Source: Alkaliphilus metalliredigens QYMF (lineage in GTDB: Bacteria; Bacillota; Clostridia; Peptostreptococcales; Natronincolaceae). From it: 64,000 nt of DNA. The translations under genes and the position numbers were made by a program. Location of the stretch: positions 3,391,539 through 3,455,538 of the forward strand of contig NC_009633.1 in assembly GCF_000016985.1 (NCBI RefSeq), written 5' to 3'. Shown here piece after piece: positions 7,767 to 16,934 of the stretch (position 1 is the first letter of the stretch; every line of letters starts with the position of its first letter). The notes below the pieces were generated by a model that was not told the DNA's origin, did no database searches, and saw only the letters and a program-made list of their open reading frames with translations.

Positions 7767-9947
7767 TTAGTCTAATTTCAACTTAGCCAATGCATCCGCT
7801 AAGGCTGTATTAATAGGTTCTTCCTTTTTCTGTTGCTTCAAATACTGATTGACTTCTCCCTTTGAAGCTTTGTCTTGGTCTTTTTTCCTTCGTTCTTTAA
7901 AAGTAGAGAGTTTTTCTCGATGTCCACAGCTACAAACAAATATTTGTGCCTCGCCTTCGCCTCTGAGCTCCAGCTTTTTCTTACAGTCTGGGCATCTGGC
8001 ATTGCTTTTTTGTGCAACTATTTTTCGATGACCACATTCTCGGTCCTGACAAACCAGCATTTTGCCCTTCTTGCCATTGACCTCTAGCATATACTTTCCA
8101 CAGTCTGGACATTTGTTTGCTGTTAGGTTGTCATGTCTAAAGGCAGCCTCACTGTTTTTGATTTCCTTTACAATGGTTTTTGTATACTCCTTCATTCGAT
8201 TGACGAATGTGTTTTTGTTCAACTTTCCCTTGGCAATGGCACTTAGATTCTGCTCCCATTCTGCGGTTAATCCAGGGGATTTTAGATCCTCAGGAACTAA
8301 TTGTAGCAGTTGTTTTCCCTTTGAAGTGATGTGAATATCCTTTCCTCGCTTTTCAATTGAAAAGCTACTGAAAAGTTTCTCAATAATATCGGCTCTGGTG
8401 GCCACTGTACCTAATCCACCTGTTTCTCCAATGGTTTTAATCAGTGTTTTGTCTTCATTAGACATAAACTTGCTTGGATTCTCCATGGCCGTTAGCAGTG
8501 TTCCTTCAGTAAATAAGGCCGGTGGCTTTGTTTTTCCTGTGGTTTTAGATATGGCATTCACCTTCAAAGTATCTCCCCGGTTTAAATTAGGCAGGATTTG
8601 ATCCGCTATGTCCTCATCTTCTGAGACTTCGGTCTGATGTCCATAAATAGCCTTCCAGCCTTGATGAATGACCATCTTTCCCTTGGCAATAAAATGCTCT
8701 TTACCTAACTTGGCATTAATTGTTCTTTCCTCATATTCAAATGGTGGATATAAAACAGCTAAAAAGCGCTTGACAACAAGATCATATATTTTTCGTTCCT
8801 GGTCACTTAAGGCACCAAGATAAATTGATTGCTCTGTTGGAATAATCGCATGATGGTCAGAAACCTGTGCATCATCAACAAAGGATTTGTTTGCTTTAAT
8901 GGAGCTTTGCATCACCTTGGCGGCAAATGCCTTATAGGGGCCGACGCCACAGGCCTGCAATCGATCCTTCAATGTTCCCACAATATCCGCCGTAATATAT
9001 CTTGAGTCAGTTCTCGGATAGGTTAAGGCCTTGTGGGTTTCATAAAGCTTCTGCATAATGGAGAGGGTTTCCTTTGCAGAATAGCCAAAAATTTTATTGG
9101 CATCTCTTTGAAGCTCCGTTAGATCGTATAGCCTTGGTGCATAGCTTTTTTTATGACGTTTGCTAATGTCTACGACCTTTACCTCTTGATTTTGTATAGA
9201 TTGAATGACTTGATCAATTTTAGTTTCATCAAAAACCCTCATACTATTGGTTTGTTGATCCTGCCAGGTCAGTTTTAGGTCACCGGCTACGACCTGTGCT
9301 CCATAGAAGGTTTTAGGCTGAAAGCGTTGAATTTCTTCTTCTCTTTTGGCGATGATTGTCAATGTTGGGGTTTGAACTCTACCACAGGAGAGCTGTGAAT
9401 TATATTTCGTCGTCAAGGCCCTTGTGGCATTGAGGCCGACGATCCAATCGGCTTCGGATCTCGCAACAGCTGAAGCATAAAGATTGTCATACTCTCTGCC
9501 ATTTTTCAGCTTATTGAATCCATCCTTGATGGCCTTATCTGTTACAGAGGAGATCCAAAGGCGTTTAATGGTTTTCTTCACTCCGACTTTTTCAATAATC
9601 CATCGGGCTACTAGCTCTCCTTCTCGTCCAGCATCAGTAGCAATAATAATTTCCCCTACATCCTTTCGAACCATTTGACTCTTCACTGCATTAAATTGTT
9701 TTCCCGTTTTTTGAATCACAACTAGCTTCATCTCATCTGGGAGCATTGGTAAATCTTCAAGCTTCCATGATTTATACTTCTGACTATAGGTCTCTGGGTC
9801 AGCCAATGTCACTAAATGCCCTAAAGCCCATGTAACGATGTATTCCTTTCCTTCTAAATAGCCATTTCCTTTTTGATTACAGTTTAAAACCCGAGCTAAA
9901 TCCCTTCCAACAGAAGGTTTTTCAGCTAATACTAATTTCTTTTTCAT
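7767..9947 (-). CDS. topB: DNA topoisomerase III
   Basis: A 726-residue type IA topoisomerase that relaxes and decatenates DNA by single-strand passage. The N-terminal TOPRIM domain has AEKPSVGRDLA and the acidic motif ATDAGREGE. The active-site tyrosine lies in KALTYPRTDSRYI (around residue 310). The C-terminal tail has two zinc-ribbon-like units, CPDCGKYMLEV...CQDRECGHRK and CPDCKKKLEL...CSCGHRE. Length fits Firmicute TopB with zinc fingers. Monocistronic, with its own terminator. Confidence 0.95.
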   Translation of the reverse strand: MKKKLVLAEKPSVGRDLARVLNCNQKGNGYLEGKEYIVTWALGHLVTLADPETYSQKYKSWKLEDLPMLPDEMKLVVIQKTGKQFNAVKSQMVRKDVGEIIIATDAGREGELVARWIIEKVGVKKTIKRLWISSVTDKAIKDGFNKLKNGREYDNLYASAVARSEADWIVGLNATRALTTKYNSQLSCGRVQTPTLTIIAKREEEIQRFQPKTFYGAQVVAGDLKLTWQDQQTNSMRVFDETKIDQVIQSIQNQEVKVVDISKRHKKSYAPRLYDLTELQRDANKIFGYSAKETLSIMQKLYETHKALTYPRTDSRYITADIVGTLKDRLQACGVGPYKAFAAKVMQSSIKANKSFVDDAQVSDHHAIIPTEQSIYLGALSDQERKIYDLVVKRFLAVLYPPFEYEERTINAKLGKEHFIAKGKMVIHQGWKAIYGHQTEVSEDEDIADQILPNLNRGDTLKVNAISKTTGKTKPPALFTEGTLLTAMENPSKFMSNEDKTLIKTIGETGGLGTVATRADIIEKLFSSFSIEKRGKDIHITSKGKQLLQLVPEDLKSPGLTAEWEQNLSAIAKGKLNKNTFVNRMKEYTKTIVKEIKNSEAAFRHDNLTANKCPDCGKYMLEVNGKKGKMLVCQDRECGHRKIVAQKSNARCPDCKKKLELRGEGEAQIFVCSCGHREKLSTFKERRKKDQDKASKGEVNQYLKQQKKEEPINTALADALAKLKLD

Positions 9948-10078
9948 ATTAACAATCCTTTCTAACTAATCGTTGTTGGTATCAATATTTTATCATTACT
10001 TTATTTAGCAGAACATAACGGTCATATTAAAACTGATTCTAACATAGTATTAAGTTAAAGTTTTTGTATATCTTCAAG

Positions 10079-10756
10079 TTACAATATCCCAAATAGCATA
10101 AAACCAATGGTATTAATCGCAAAATTAGCACACATATGAACCAGCCAAGAAGTATAAATAGTGCCACTTTTTTCATTGAGCCAATTGAACAATAGACCAG
10201 CTAAGAATAGGCTGATAATGAGTAATATAAACAGTAATGGTGTAAACCAGCTTGTCATAATTGCAATATGGTAGAATGAAAAAGCACTGGCGCTAAAAAG
10301 ATAGGCAACTCTTCTGGATGTTGTCCTTTTTAAGGTTAAAAAGGCAAAACCACGGAAGAAAAATTCTTCCAATAATGAATTAATAAAGGAAATGTAAAGA
10401 GCTACAAAAATAAAATTATTTTTGTTTACTCCGATATTGTTTTCTAAGGTTATGGTAATATTTGTAAAATCAAAGTAGGGACCTATAATAAAATAAGCAC
10501 CAATAATAAACAAGTATACCCCTATTCCCAGTAGGACAGAAAAGAGAACACTTTTTCTATGAAATATGAAAATACGACCAAGAGAAACATCCCTGTCAAT
10601 TAAAGAATAACCAAGAGGTAACATTAAAAATATAATCAACTTAATAGCGGATTTGATCGCATAGTTAGGCGAAAGTATGGCATCTACCCATGTCATAATA
10701 AGACATCCTACTATAACAAGAAATATAATATTAAAAAGTCTCCTTTTATTTACCAT
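10079..10756 (-). CDS. CPBP-family intramembrane protease (CAAX protease-like)
   Basis: A 225-residue polytopic membrane protein with about six hydrophobic segments. It has the family's catalytic motifs EEFFFRGFAF (EExxxR), SFYHI (FxxxH) and HMCAN near the C-terminus. These are Abi/CPBP glutamic-type intramembrane proteases. GAAAGGAAAGAATC precedes the ATG. A second, different CPBP gene lies at 13024. Substrate unknown; bacteriocin self-immunity and signalling are both known in the family. Confidence 0.85.
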   Translation of the reverse strand: MVNKRRLFNIIFLVIVGCLIMTWVDAILSPNYAIKSAIKLIIFLMLPLGYSLIDRDVSLGRIFIFHRKSVLFSVLLGIGVYLFIIGAYFIIGPYFDFTNITITLENNIGVNKNNFIFVALYISFINSLLEEFFFRGFAFLTLKRTTSRRVAYLFSASAFSFYHIAIMTSWFTPLLFILLIISLFLAGLLFNWLNEKSGTIYTSWLVHMCANFAINTIGFMLFGIL

Positions 10757-10868
10757 GATTCTTTCCTTTCAGCAAAAAAACATTGCAATATTTATCATTA
10801 TTTCATCCGTAATTATATCACAATTTTCTTACCAAAACACCTTTCTAACGAGGCTTTACTTCTAAAAA

Positions 10869-10900
10869 CAAAACCGTACTTTTGTATCAGCACGGTTTTA
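10869..10900 (-). terminator. Terminator of the DEAD-box helicase gene
   Basis: AAAACCGT / ACGGTTTT inverted repeat located directly after the helicase stop codon. Confidence 0.65.
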
Positions 10901-10912
10901 CATTTAGATTGA

Positions 10913-12562
10913 TTATCTTGAACGCTTATTGTTACTTGAGGATTGATTGCCTCTAGTATTTTTATTTCCTTTATATCCGCTTTCTTTGTTATCTCCAGGT
11001 CTACCTTTATTATCTCCAGGTCTACCTTTATTATCTCCAGGTCTACCTTTATTATCTCCAGGTCTACCTTTATTATCTCCAGGTCTACCTTTATTATCTC
11101 CAGGTCTACCTTTATTATCTCCAGGTCTACCTTTGTTATCTCCAGGTCTACCTTTGTTATCCCCTGGTCTACCTTTGTTATCTCCAGGTCTGCCTTTGTT
11201 ATCGCTAGGTCGATCTCTTTTATCTCCTGGTCTGCCTTTGTTGTCACTAGGTCGATCTCTTTTATCTCCTGGACGGCCCTTCTTGTCAGTAGGTCTATCC
11301 CTTTTATCTCCAGGTCTCCCCTTCTTATCTCCAGGTTTGCCTTTCTTATCTCCATATTTACCCTTTTTAAAGTCCTTAGACTTGTCATTACCTCGACCCT
11401 TGGGAGATTTCTTAGTATCTTGCTCTTCTTCATCCAGATCTATTTTTCCAGACTTACTTTTTTGTACATCTAAGTCCATCTTAATTACTTTTTCAATAAT
11501 TTTCAGTTCATCACGATCCCTAGATGTCATAAATGTAATCGCCATCCCGGTTTCTCCAGCTCGACCTGTTCGACCGATTCGGTGAATATAGCTTTCACCA
11601 TCCTGGGGAATATCATAGTTGAAAATATGGGTAACACCCTCTATATCTAATCCTCTGGCTGCAACATCCGTCGCTACTAAATACTGTATTTTTGATTTTT
11701 TAAAGGCCTTCATTACCTTTTCACGTTTAGCTTGTGTCAGATCTCCATGTAATTCATCTGAGTTGTATCCTAGATTGATCAAAGCCTCATTCAGTGCAAT
11801 GGCCCGCCGTTTCGTACGACAGAAAATAATCGCCATAAAAGGATTGTATTCATCGAAAAGCTGACAAAGCAGGTCCTGCTTGCCTCGATCTGTTGTTTCA
11901 ATGACCACTTGACGGATTTCATCTAGGGTCACTCGCTTACTTTGAACCTGTATTTGTACTGGATCCTTCATATACTGTTCTGCTAAGGTACGTACTTGGT
12001 TTGGCATTGTGGCTGAGAAAAACATATTTTGTCTTCGCTTTGGTATATGGGTCATAATATCTTCAACATCTCTTAAGAATCCCATATGTAGCATTTGATC
12101 TGCTTCATCTAAGACCAACATGGAAAGCTTTCCGAGGTTAATGGTTTTACGTCTCAAGTGATCTAATAGTCTTCCTGGGGTTCCAATAATGATATGGATG
12201 CTTCCCTTTAGCTTTCTCAGTTGTTGTTCTACATCTTGTCCACCATAGGCCGCTAAAATATTAATACCCTTTACTTCGGCTAGCTTTTTGGTTTCTGCTG
12301 TTATTTGAATTGCCAACTCCCGTGTCGGTGTAATAATGAGGGCCTGTATCGTTGGCTTTTCCACATTGACTCGCTCTAAAATTGGTAGAATAAAGGCTAA
12401 TGTCTTCCCTGTTCCGGTTTGGGCTTGCGCCATCACGTCTCTCTGTGCTAACAGAGGTGGGATCGCCTGTAGCTGCACTGGTGTCGGTTCTGTAATGTCA
12501 CTTTTATTCAATACATTTTCTATCTCTTCACTAATTCCTAGCTTTGCAAATTTATTTTTCAT
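10913..12562 (-). CDS. DEAD-box RNA helicase with repetitive basic tail
   Basis: ATP-dependent RNA helicase of about 549 residues. All core motifs are present: AQTGTGKT (Walker A), [34 protein letters not shown] and [10 protein letters not shown]. After about residue 370 the protein becomes a highly charged tail with [14 protein letters not shown] units, ending in roughly ten near-perfect GRPGDNK heptads. Such basic tails bind RNA non-specifically. I chose the second ATG (12562) because AGAAAGG is 8 bases upstream of it but only 2 from the first ATG at 12568. Cold-shock or ribosome-assembly roles are typical, inferred here. Confidence 0.93.
   Translation of the reverse strand: MKNKFAKLGISEEIENVLNKSDITEPTPVQLQAIPPLLAQRDVMAQAQTGTGKTLAFILPILERVNVEKPTIQALIITPTRELAIQITAETKKLAEVKGINILAAYGGQDVEQQLRKLKGSIHIIIGTPGRLLDHLRRKTINLGKLSMLVLDEADQMLHMGFLRDVEDIMTHIPKRRQNMFFSATMPNQVRTLAEQYMKDPVQIQVQSKRVTLDEIRQVVIETTDRGKQDLLCQLFDEYNPFMAIIFCRTKRRAIALNEALINLGYNSDELHGDLTQAKREKVMKAFKKSKIQYLVATDVAARGLDIEGVTHIFNYDIPQDGESYIHRIGRTGRAGETGMAITFMTSRDRDELKIIEKVIKMDLDVQKSKSGKIDLDEEEQDTKKSPKGRGNDKSKDFKKGKYGDKKGKPGDKKGRPGDKRDRPTDKKGRPGDKRDRPSDNKGRPGDKRDRPSDNKGRPGDNKGRPGDNKGRPGDNKGRPGDNKGRPGDNKGRPGDNKGRPGDNKGRPGDNKGRPGDNKGRPGDNKESGYKGNKNTRGNQSSSNNKRSR
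10987..11220. repeat. 21-bp tandem repeats encoding the helicase tail
   Basis: About ten consecutive 21-bp units (core ATCTCCAGGTCTACCTTT on the + strand), nearly identical at DNA level, followed by more diverged copies to about 11340. Each unit encodes one GRPGDNK heptad. High DNA identity indicates recent expansion by slippage or recombination. Confidence 0.95.
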
Positions 12563-12568
12563 AATCAT

Positions 12569-13023
12569 TACCTTTCTTTTTTACATATTTTCCATATGTA
12601 TAATTGATTCATACATTCCATTATACTACATAATACCTCATTGATTGGTTTTTATTTCTATTTCATGAAATATATTAAACAAATGTGGTAAAATTCTACT
12701 GGTTTAGCCACAATAAAACAGTCTATTCTTTATATGTGCTTTTTTCAAGTTTTTTATTCGTTTTTCTTTAAAAACTACGCCATTAGAATTTTCCTTGTCA
12801 TCATTTTCTTAATCGCTTCAATGCCTGATTTGACATTAATTTTCCTATATATTGTTCCCCTACTCTAAAACCGGCATGTGCCATGCATTCAGTTTTGTCA
12901 ATATCAACTAAATTAATTTTTTCTACAATTTGTTCAAGTGTATTCCTTATTCGATGTTGTTATCAATTAACCCTTGAATATAATTGCAATCAATACTTGA
13001 GTTATACAAAATCATTAAAATTA
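12569..13023. other. Spacer upstream of the helicase gene
   Basis: About 450 bases. The helicase-proximal half is AT-rich and holds its leader. The other half contains a short broken frame described separately (12801-12990). No RNA gene recognised. Confidence 0.4.
12801..12990 (-). pseudogene. Possible degraded reading frame, family unknown
   Basis: On the minus strand a frame reads EQIVEKINLVDIDKTECMAHA, then GFRVGEQYIGKLMSNQALKRLRK and a stop. Upstream in the same frame lies DCNYIQGLIDNNIE followed by a stop codon. The composition is protein-like, but there is no start codon or ribosome binding site. I do not recognise the parent family. Confidence 0.3.
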
Positions 13024-13698
13024 CTAATCTAATATATATAGCAAAGTCCAAGGTATGGCATCAGCTAAAAAATGTATGATTATCGCTGGTACAAGACCAT
13101 TTTTATAATAAATATAGGCAAGTGTTCCTCCAAAAATACTTGCTTGTATATTAACGCCTCCATGTATTAATCCAAATATAAAAGAAGATATAATTATTCC
13201 CATTATGATAGATTTTTGTTTTGATTTAATTACCTTGGTGACTAAACATGTAACTAATGTAAAAACAAATAGCCTAAAAAGTATTTCTTCATATAATCCA
13301 GCCCTTAAGGAGAGCAAAACTATTTCTTTAAAATTTGAGAAGTTAAGCCAAGATACAGTTGATACATAATTCTGGTTGAAATAATATATTAGCGTATTGG
13401 GTATGATTATAACCAAACCTAGCATAATGAGAACGAAGAATTGTTTCTTAAATGATACACTCATATTTCTATACCACCATAAAGGAAATCCAACTTTTGA
13501 TGCAAAATGTTTGCCTATAAAACCTACTATTACAATAATGATGATATCCGCAAGTATTTTCTCAAAAATGCCTTCATTAAGTTTGTCTTGAATGAATGAT
13601 ACCAATCCTATATTTATAATTGCAATACTAAATGCAATTACCAGGATGTCTGCTTTCAAAAATTTTTTTTTAATCTCCATATACATTTCCCCCATCAA
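13024..13698 (-). CDS. CPBP-family intramembrane protease (second copy)
   Basis: A 224-residue membrane protein with about seven hydrophobic segments and the CPBP motifs YEEILFRLFVF (EExxxR), FGLIHGGVN (H) and IIHFLADAIP (H). It is diverged from the protease at 10079, so not a recent duplicate. GGGGGAAATGT precedes the region of the start; the second ATG (MYMEIKKK) is an alternative start. Substrate unknown. Confidence 0.82.
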   Translation of the reverse strand: MMGEMYMEIKKKFLKADILVIAFSIAIINIGLVSFIQDKLNEGIFEKILADIIIIVIVGFIGKHFASKVGFPLWWYRNMSVSFKKQFFVLIMLGLVIIIPNTLIYYFNQNYVSTVSWLNFSNFKEIVLLSLRAGLYEEILFRLFVFTLVTCLVTKVIKSKQKSIIMGIIISSFIFGLIHGGVNIQASIFGGTLAYIYYKNGLVPAIIIHFLADAIPWTLLYILD

Positions 13699-13901
13699 TA
13701 CACTTCATGTCATCTGATCTATTTGTACCCACTATCTTTACTTTCCTTTACGACCTACCACTCCTCTTTGAAAATAGATACCACAGGAGCATAAAATTTA
13801 TCGGTTTTCACATTAGCATAACGGAAGCCAAACCTATAGTAAACCGTGTAAGGCCATGGACATCACAAAAATGCCTCTAACCTCAATCCAGTAATATAGT
13901 T
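13699..13901. other. Spacer before the island
   Basis: Non-coding 200-base stretch between the second CPBP gene and the HEAT-repeat gene. No clear attC-like site is visible here, so the left limit of the cassette island is uncertain. Confidence 0.4.
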
Positions 13902-14600
13902 TTATCTCCTGTTAATCTGGTCTATACTTCTAGCTGATTCCCATCTAAATTGTTCAACACTTGACGTAGTATATGGTTTTAACAGACCAAGTACCTTTTC
14001 TCCTTTGAACGCTTGCAACGTCCTTAGCAGTTTCCATGTCATTAAGTCATCTTCTTGATATTTATGTAGAAGTCCAATGATATCATCTAAGGATGTTATA
14101 TCATCATCATAATAAGAGATAAATCCAATTGCATCTATTGCTTCTAATACTTGCAAATAGTCGCCATCATACAAACAGCTTCTAAGTGGTCTTATCGCTG
14201 GTTTTCCTATCTTACACAAGGTCCTTGCAATTATATCTCTTGGCAAAGGATAATTATTCTTGTTAAATGGCTTACTGGGTAATGATGTATGCTGGTTATT
14301 TCCTACCTTGCCTAAATATTCAATTAATAATTTACTTGCTTTTTCACCGTGACTTCCTATGGATTCCGATAGTGCTATTTTTGTATATAGTTTTTTTTCA
14401 GTAACTAACTTAGCTATTAGAACTTTTACAACTTCTATATCCTTATATTCTACTAATAGCTTTGCAGCAATTGTTCTATCTGAAGCTATATCAGATTGCA
14501 ATAGTTTTAATAATTGCACCTTTGTAAAAGGCCTATAACAGTTCAGCTCATCTTCTTCGATATATCCTCTTTTTCTTATTTGTTCTTCATTACTTTTCAT
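13902..14600 (-). CDS. HEAT-repeat protein
   Basis: A 232-residue protein of alternating helices with HEAT/PBS-lyase-like repeats, for example LLQSDIASDRTIAAKLLVEYKD, IGKPAIRPLRSCLYDGDYLQV and ALGLL-type segments, used for protein-protein contacts. The frame extends upstream to 14678, but AAGGGGTGGGG sits just before the ATG at 14600 (MKSNEEQIRKRGY), so I use that start. It lies immediately left of the first possible attC-like site and may be the first cassette gene or the last chromosomal gene. Specific role unknown. Confidence 0.7.
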   Translation of the reverse strand: MKSNEEQIRKRGYIEEDELNCYRPFTKVQLLKLLQSDIASDRTIAAKLLVEYKDIEVVKVLIAKLVTEKKLYTKIALSESIGSHGEKASKLLIEYLGKVGNNQHTSLPSKPFNKNNYPLPRDIIARTLCKIGKPAIRPLRSCLYDGDYLQVLEAIDAIGFISYYDDDITSLDDIIGLLHKYQEDDLMTWKLLRTLQAFKGEKVLGLLKPYTTSSVEQFRWESARSIDQINRR

Positions 14601-14647
14601 AGACCCCACCCCTTCAAATCCGTTTTGAAAAACCCATAGAGACCTAT

Positions 14648-14730
14648 GTACAACGCTTTTAAGAATATATAGTATCAATGATGCGAGCTTCCAATCAAGA
14701 GAAAATCATAGCTTAAATGGTTTGTTATAG
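14648..14730. repeat. Possible attC-like site 0 (weak)
   Basis: Starts GTACAAC and ends GTTATAG, with a weak inner pairing TTTTAAG / CTTAAA. The right box and the 24 bases after it are identical to those of site 3 (16896-16926). Classification as attC is tentative because the inner boxes are poor. Confidence 0.35.
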
Positions 14731-14754
14731 GAAGTAGTGACATCTTTTATGAAG
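14724..14754. repeat. 31-bp cassette-start repeat, copy 1
   Basis: Begins GTTATAGGAAGTAGTGACAT and is identical over 31 bases to 16896-16926. It marks the start of two otherwise unrelated units. Confidence 0.9.
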
Positions 14755-14781
14755 TATGCGAAATAAATGATTGAATATAAT

Positions 14782-15279
14782 TTAGTTTAGTTTCTTTATC
14801 TTGTTTCCTGTAAATATCCCCATTAATGAGAAGATAACAAAACAAATATCTCTAATGGTCAGAGCATGGTAATAGTATACTCTGGGAATATATGTGAGTG
14901 ACGCAATATGTTCTCCACCTGAATACATAATTCGAGCCAACTGTATTGTGCCCGTTGTAACAGACCATACAGTATTCCATTTTCCATAAAAGACGATAAT
15001 GAAATGAAGCAATATAATTAAACTGTAAAACAACACTATTTCCCTATATTTAACTGGTTGCTGCTTTTTACCATACCTTCCGAAAAGAAAGAAAGAGGCT
15101 ATAGAAAAAGATATATAGTGAGTCACAATGTTTGAGACTCGGGTAACCATTGTAGGACCCTGAACGGTTACTAAAAGCATCTTTAAAATCAAAGACAAAA
15201 TACCAATTGTAAGATTAGCAATAAGAAAAGCCAAGGCATAATAAAATATAAAGACAAACCACCGCTTAAATAAAGTCAT
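14782..15279 (-). CDS. Four-helix membrane protein, unknown
   Basis: A 165-residue protein with hydrophobic segments at about residues 8-35, 48-64, 78-100 and 140-158. It starts MTLFKRWFVFIFYYALAFLI with GGAGGT upstream. Basic residues close to the first segment suggest the N-terminus is cytoplasmic. No conserved enzyme motif seen and no family recognised. It lies in the unit between possible site 0 and site 1. Confidence 0.6.
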   Translation of the reverse strand: MTLFKRWFVFIFYYALAFLIANLTIGILSLILKMLLVTVQGPTMVTRVSNIVTHYISFSIASFFLFGRYGKKQQPVKYREIVLFYSLIILLHFIIVFYGKWNTVWSVTTGTIQLARIMYSGGEHIASLTYIPRVYYYHALTIRDICFVIFSLMGIFTGNKIKKLN

Positions 15280-15498
15280 AATCAGACCTCCTTAAGGATA
15301 TAGTTTCAAATTTTAAACAATATAGGTGAGTTAGTTTATATTTTTCTACAAGTGTGAATTAACAAAGCTCTTAAACTCCTCTTACATAATCCGTGGCAGG
15401 ACGCCAAGGACGCGGCCCCCTGAGCCTCCGTATCATTCTGTGAGCTATATATGAATGATGTGTCATTTAAGCTATAGATTATGCTCATAACAGACATA
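15280..15498. other. Spacer inside the first unit
   Basis: No gene. A short GC-rich stretch around 15390-15425 (GGCAGGACGCC...GGACGCGGCC) resembles GC-rich pieces at 29170-29190. It may be a decayed recombination site or a terminator. Confidence 0.35.
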
Positions 15499-15729
15499 CT
15501 ATTTTCTCTTGATTAACATTCCAATAAACATACCGATAAGAGGACAGATTGATAAACTGAGAGCAAATTTAACTATGTCATTTGATATGATAACAATAAC
15601 CACACCTACCATTGCCCCTATGAGCGTACCTAAAAACATAAAGTTTCCTTTCGGAATCTTTTTATCAATCTTATCAGAAAAAATTGCCATGAAAATTGCG
15701 ATAATAAATATCCACCAGTAATTTTCCAT
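15499..15729 (-). CDS. Small three-helix membrane protein
   Basis: A 76-residue hydrophobic protein with three predicted membrane segments (about residues 4-18, 28-48 and 52-70) and a basic C-terminus (GMLIKRK). No family recognised. Short hydrophobic genes like this are common as cassette cargo. A GGAGAT-like site lies before the ATG. Confidence 0.5.
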   Translation of the reverse strand: MENYWWIFIIAIFMAIFSDKIDKKIPKGNFMFLGTLIGAMVGVVIVIISNDIVKFALSLSICPLIGMFIGMLIKRK

Positions 15730-15847
15730 GAGGATTTTATCTCCATTTCATAAAAGCAAATTTTTATACTGCCAATTTCCCACAAGTGTGTACCGGCCAC
15801 CAAAATCGTAATCCCCGCATGGACGCGCGGCCTTTGCGTACGATTTC
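15730..15847. other. Spacer with inverted repeat
   Basis: Contains AAATCGTA (15807) / TACGATTT (15838) around a GC-rich core. It could be a terminator or a decayed site; I cannot decide. Confidence 0.3.
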
Positions 15848-15925
15848 AGATAACTCTTATATTCCTAACACATAGGGATAATATTCCCTATTTCTGTATC
15901 ACAATTGATAGCTATTTTGTTAAAG
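15848..15925. repeat. attC-like site 1
   Basis: Left box GATAAC, right box GTTAAAG. The left box with its flank (TTTCAGATAAC) matches 8 of 11 bases of the complement of the unit start at 14724. Inner L boxes are poor. The segment is closely similar to site 12 (31179-31294), so the island is bounded by related sequence on both sides. Confidence 0.5.
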
Positions 15926-16043
15926 CTTCTTACTTCAAGTGCTATAGTATAGTTGATATATTTTCTTCTACACCCTTCAATTAATAAATTGATTTGTCTT
16001 TTCCACAACTCCTTCCGCACAAATCTGGTTTTAATCCTATACC
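15926..16043. other. Minimal unit without a convincing gene
   Basis: About 120 bases between sites 1 and 2, near-identical to 31295-31415. A minus-strand frame runs through both copies (KELWKRQINLLIEGCRRKY), but the DNA identity is too high for the conservation to be informative. Probably a gene-less cassette remnant. Confidence 0.4.
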
Positions 16044-16194
16044 TGTTAACGGTCTCACATTTGCAACGCTCCTGAACCGGACCCGCAGTGATCTCCCCCT
16101 TTGGTGTAGCTCCGCTCCCGGTGAAGGGATGTGGTGCACTGACCTTTCCCTTGTCACGTGCTTCCAGCACCTTTATGCAAATGCATTGTTAGAT
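16044..16194. repeat. attC-like site 2
   Basis: About 150-bp GC-rich imperfect palindrome: left box GTTAAC, inner CATTTGCA / TGCAAATG pair, right box GTTAGAT (fits GTTRRRY). The centre (CCTGAACCGGACCCGC, GCTCCCGGTGAAGGG) is shared with sites 4, 5 and 9. Confidence 0.75.
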
Positions 16195-16251
16195 GATGTT
16201 CAATAAATTGACCCTAACATTAAAATATATTTATTTCTAAAACCACTATGA

Positions 16252-16257
16252 TATAAT
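16252..16257 (+). promoter_or_regulatory. Promoter -10 of hicBA
   Basis: TATAAT lies 58 bases after site 2 and 37 bases before the hicB start, so the toxin-antitoxin unit carries its own promoter inside the cassette. Confidence 0.5.
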
Positions 16258-16293
16258 ACTAATAACTAAACCTTTAAAGTGAGGTGCCTTATT

Positions 16294-16500
16294 ATGAATA
16301 TTAAAGTTACTGTCCTCGTTCAAAAAGAAGATAACTGGTATATTGCTAAATGTATTGAAAATGGTGTTGCTTCACAAGGTAAAACTATCGAAGAATCAAT
16401 TAGTAATTTGCGAGAAGCCCTTGAACTGTATTATGAAGACACTACACCAGAAAATATTAATGTTCCTACTTTCTTGACTACCATGGAGATTAGGCTATAA
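16294..16500 (+). CDS. hicB: HicB-type antitoxin
   Basis: A 68-residue partial RNase-H-fold HicB protein: MNIKVTVLVQKEDNWYIAKCIENG, then GKTIEESISNLREALELYYED. It neutralises HicA and usually represses the operon. GAGGTG at 16281-16286 favours ATG 16294 over an upstream in-frame GTG. It lacks a visible C-terminal DNA-binding domain, so it is the short HicB form. The stop overlaps the hicA ATG by one base. Confidence 0.88.
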   Translation: MNIKVTVLVQKEDNWYIAKCIENGVASQGKTIEESISNLREALELYYEDTTPENINVPTFLTTMEIRL

Positions 16501-16727
16501 TGAGTTCTAAATATCCCGTATTATCACCTAATAAAATTATTAAAGCTTTAGAAAAAATTGATTTTCAGAAAGTTTCTCAAAAAGGAAGCCATGCAAAATA
16601 TAAGAAGTTAGGCATTCCTACAAGAGTAGTGATTATACCTATGCATGATGAAATTGCAAAAGGGACCTTAAAAAGTATTTTAGAGCAAGCTGATATACAA
16701 CTTGATGAATTCTTAAATCTTTTATAG
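16500..16727 (+). CDS. hicA: HicA-type mRNA interferase toxin
   Basis: A 75-residue double-stranded-RNA-binding-like toxin with the conserved catalytic histidine region QKVSQKGSHAKYKK and the HDEIAKGTLKSILEQA tail. It cleaves mRNA when free of HicB. Translationally coupled to hicB (TAATG). The HicBA pair forms the whole unit between sites 2 and 3 and probably stabilises the array. A terminator follows directly. Confidence 0.9.
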   Translation: MSSKYPVLSPNKIIKALEKIDFQKVSQKGSHAKYKKLGIPTRVVIIPMHDEIAKGTLKSILEQADIQLDEFLNLL

Positions 16728-16728
16728 T

Positions 16729-16754
16729 AACTCATTCTTAGGAATGAGTTTTTT
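16729..16754 (+). terminator. Terminator of hicBA
   Basis: AACTCATTC / GAATGAGTT hairpin followed by TTTTT, starting 2 bases after the hicA stop. Confidence 0.8.
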
Positions 16755-16779
16755 CATACCTGTGAGATTATTGAATTTT

Positions 16780-16902
16780 ATCTAACGTTCCTGCCATTCC
16801 CGACACTCACTGTTCCCTATAGCCCTACCCTAGGAGTGAGTCTGGTCTAACGTACTCCCCTGACCGCTCCCACCAGACCCTAGTAGGAATGGCTTGTTAT
16901 AG
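16780..16902. repeat. attC-like site 3
   Basis: Left box ATCTAAC (exact RYYYAAC), inner GCCATTCC / GGAATGGC, right box GTTATAG. ATCTAAC is the exact complement of this unit's start (GTTAGAT at site 2). The internal sequence is shared with site 8. Confidence 0.8.
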
Positions 16903-16934
16903 GAAGTAGTGACATCTTTTATGAAGAATGTGAA

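Noticed and set aside
10943-11585. Long plus-strand frames opposite the DEAD-box helicase tail
   Set aside because: They are translations of the 21-bp repeat on the other strand, low-complexity and without start signals.
15865-16170. Minus-strand frame conserved in two copies (also 31289-31483)
   Set aside because: The two copies are near-identical DNA, so conservation of the translation is not evidence of coding; the frame runs through an attC-like site and has no ribosome binding site.
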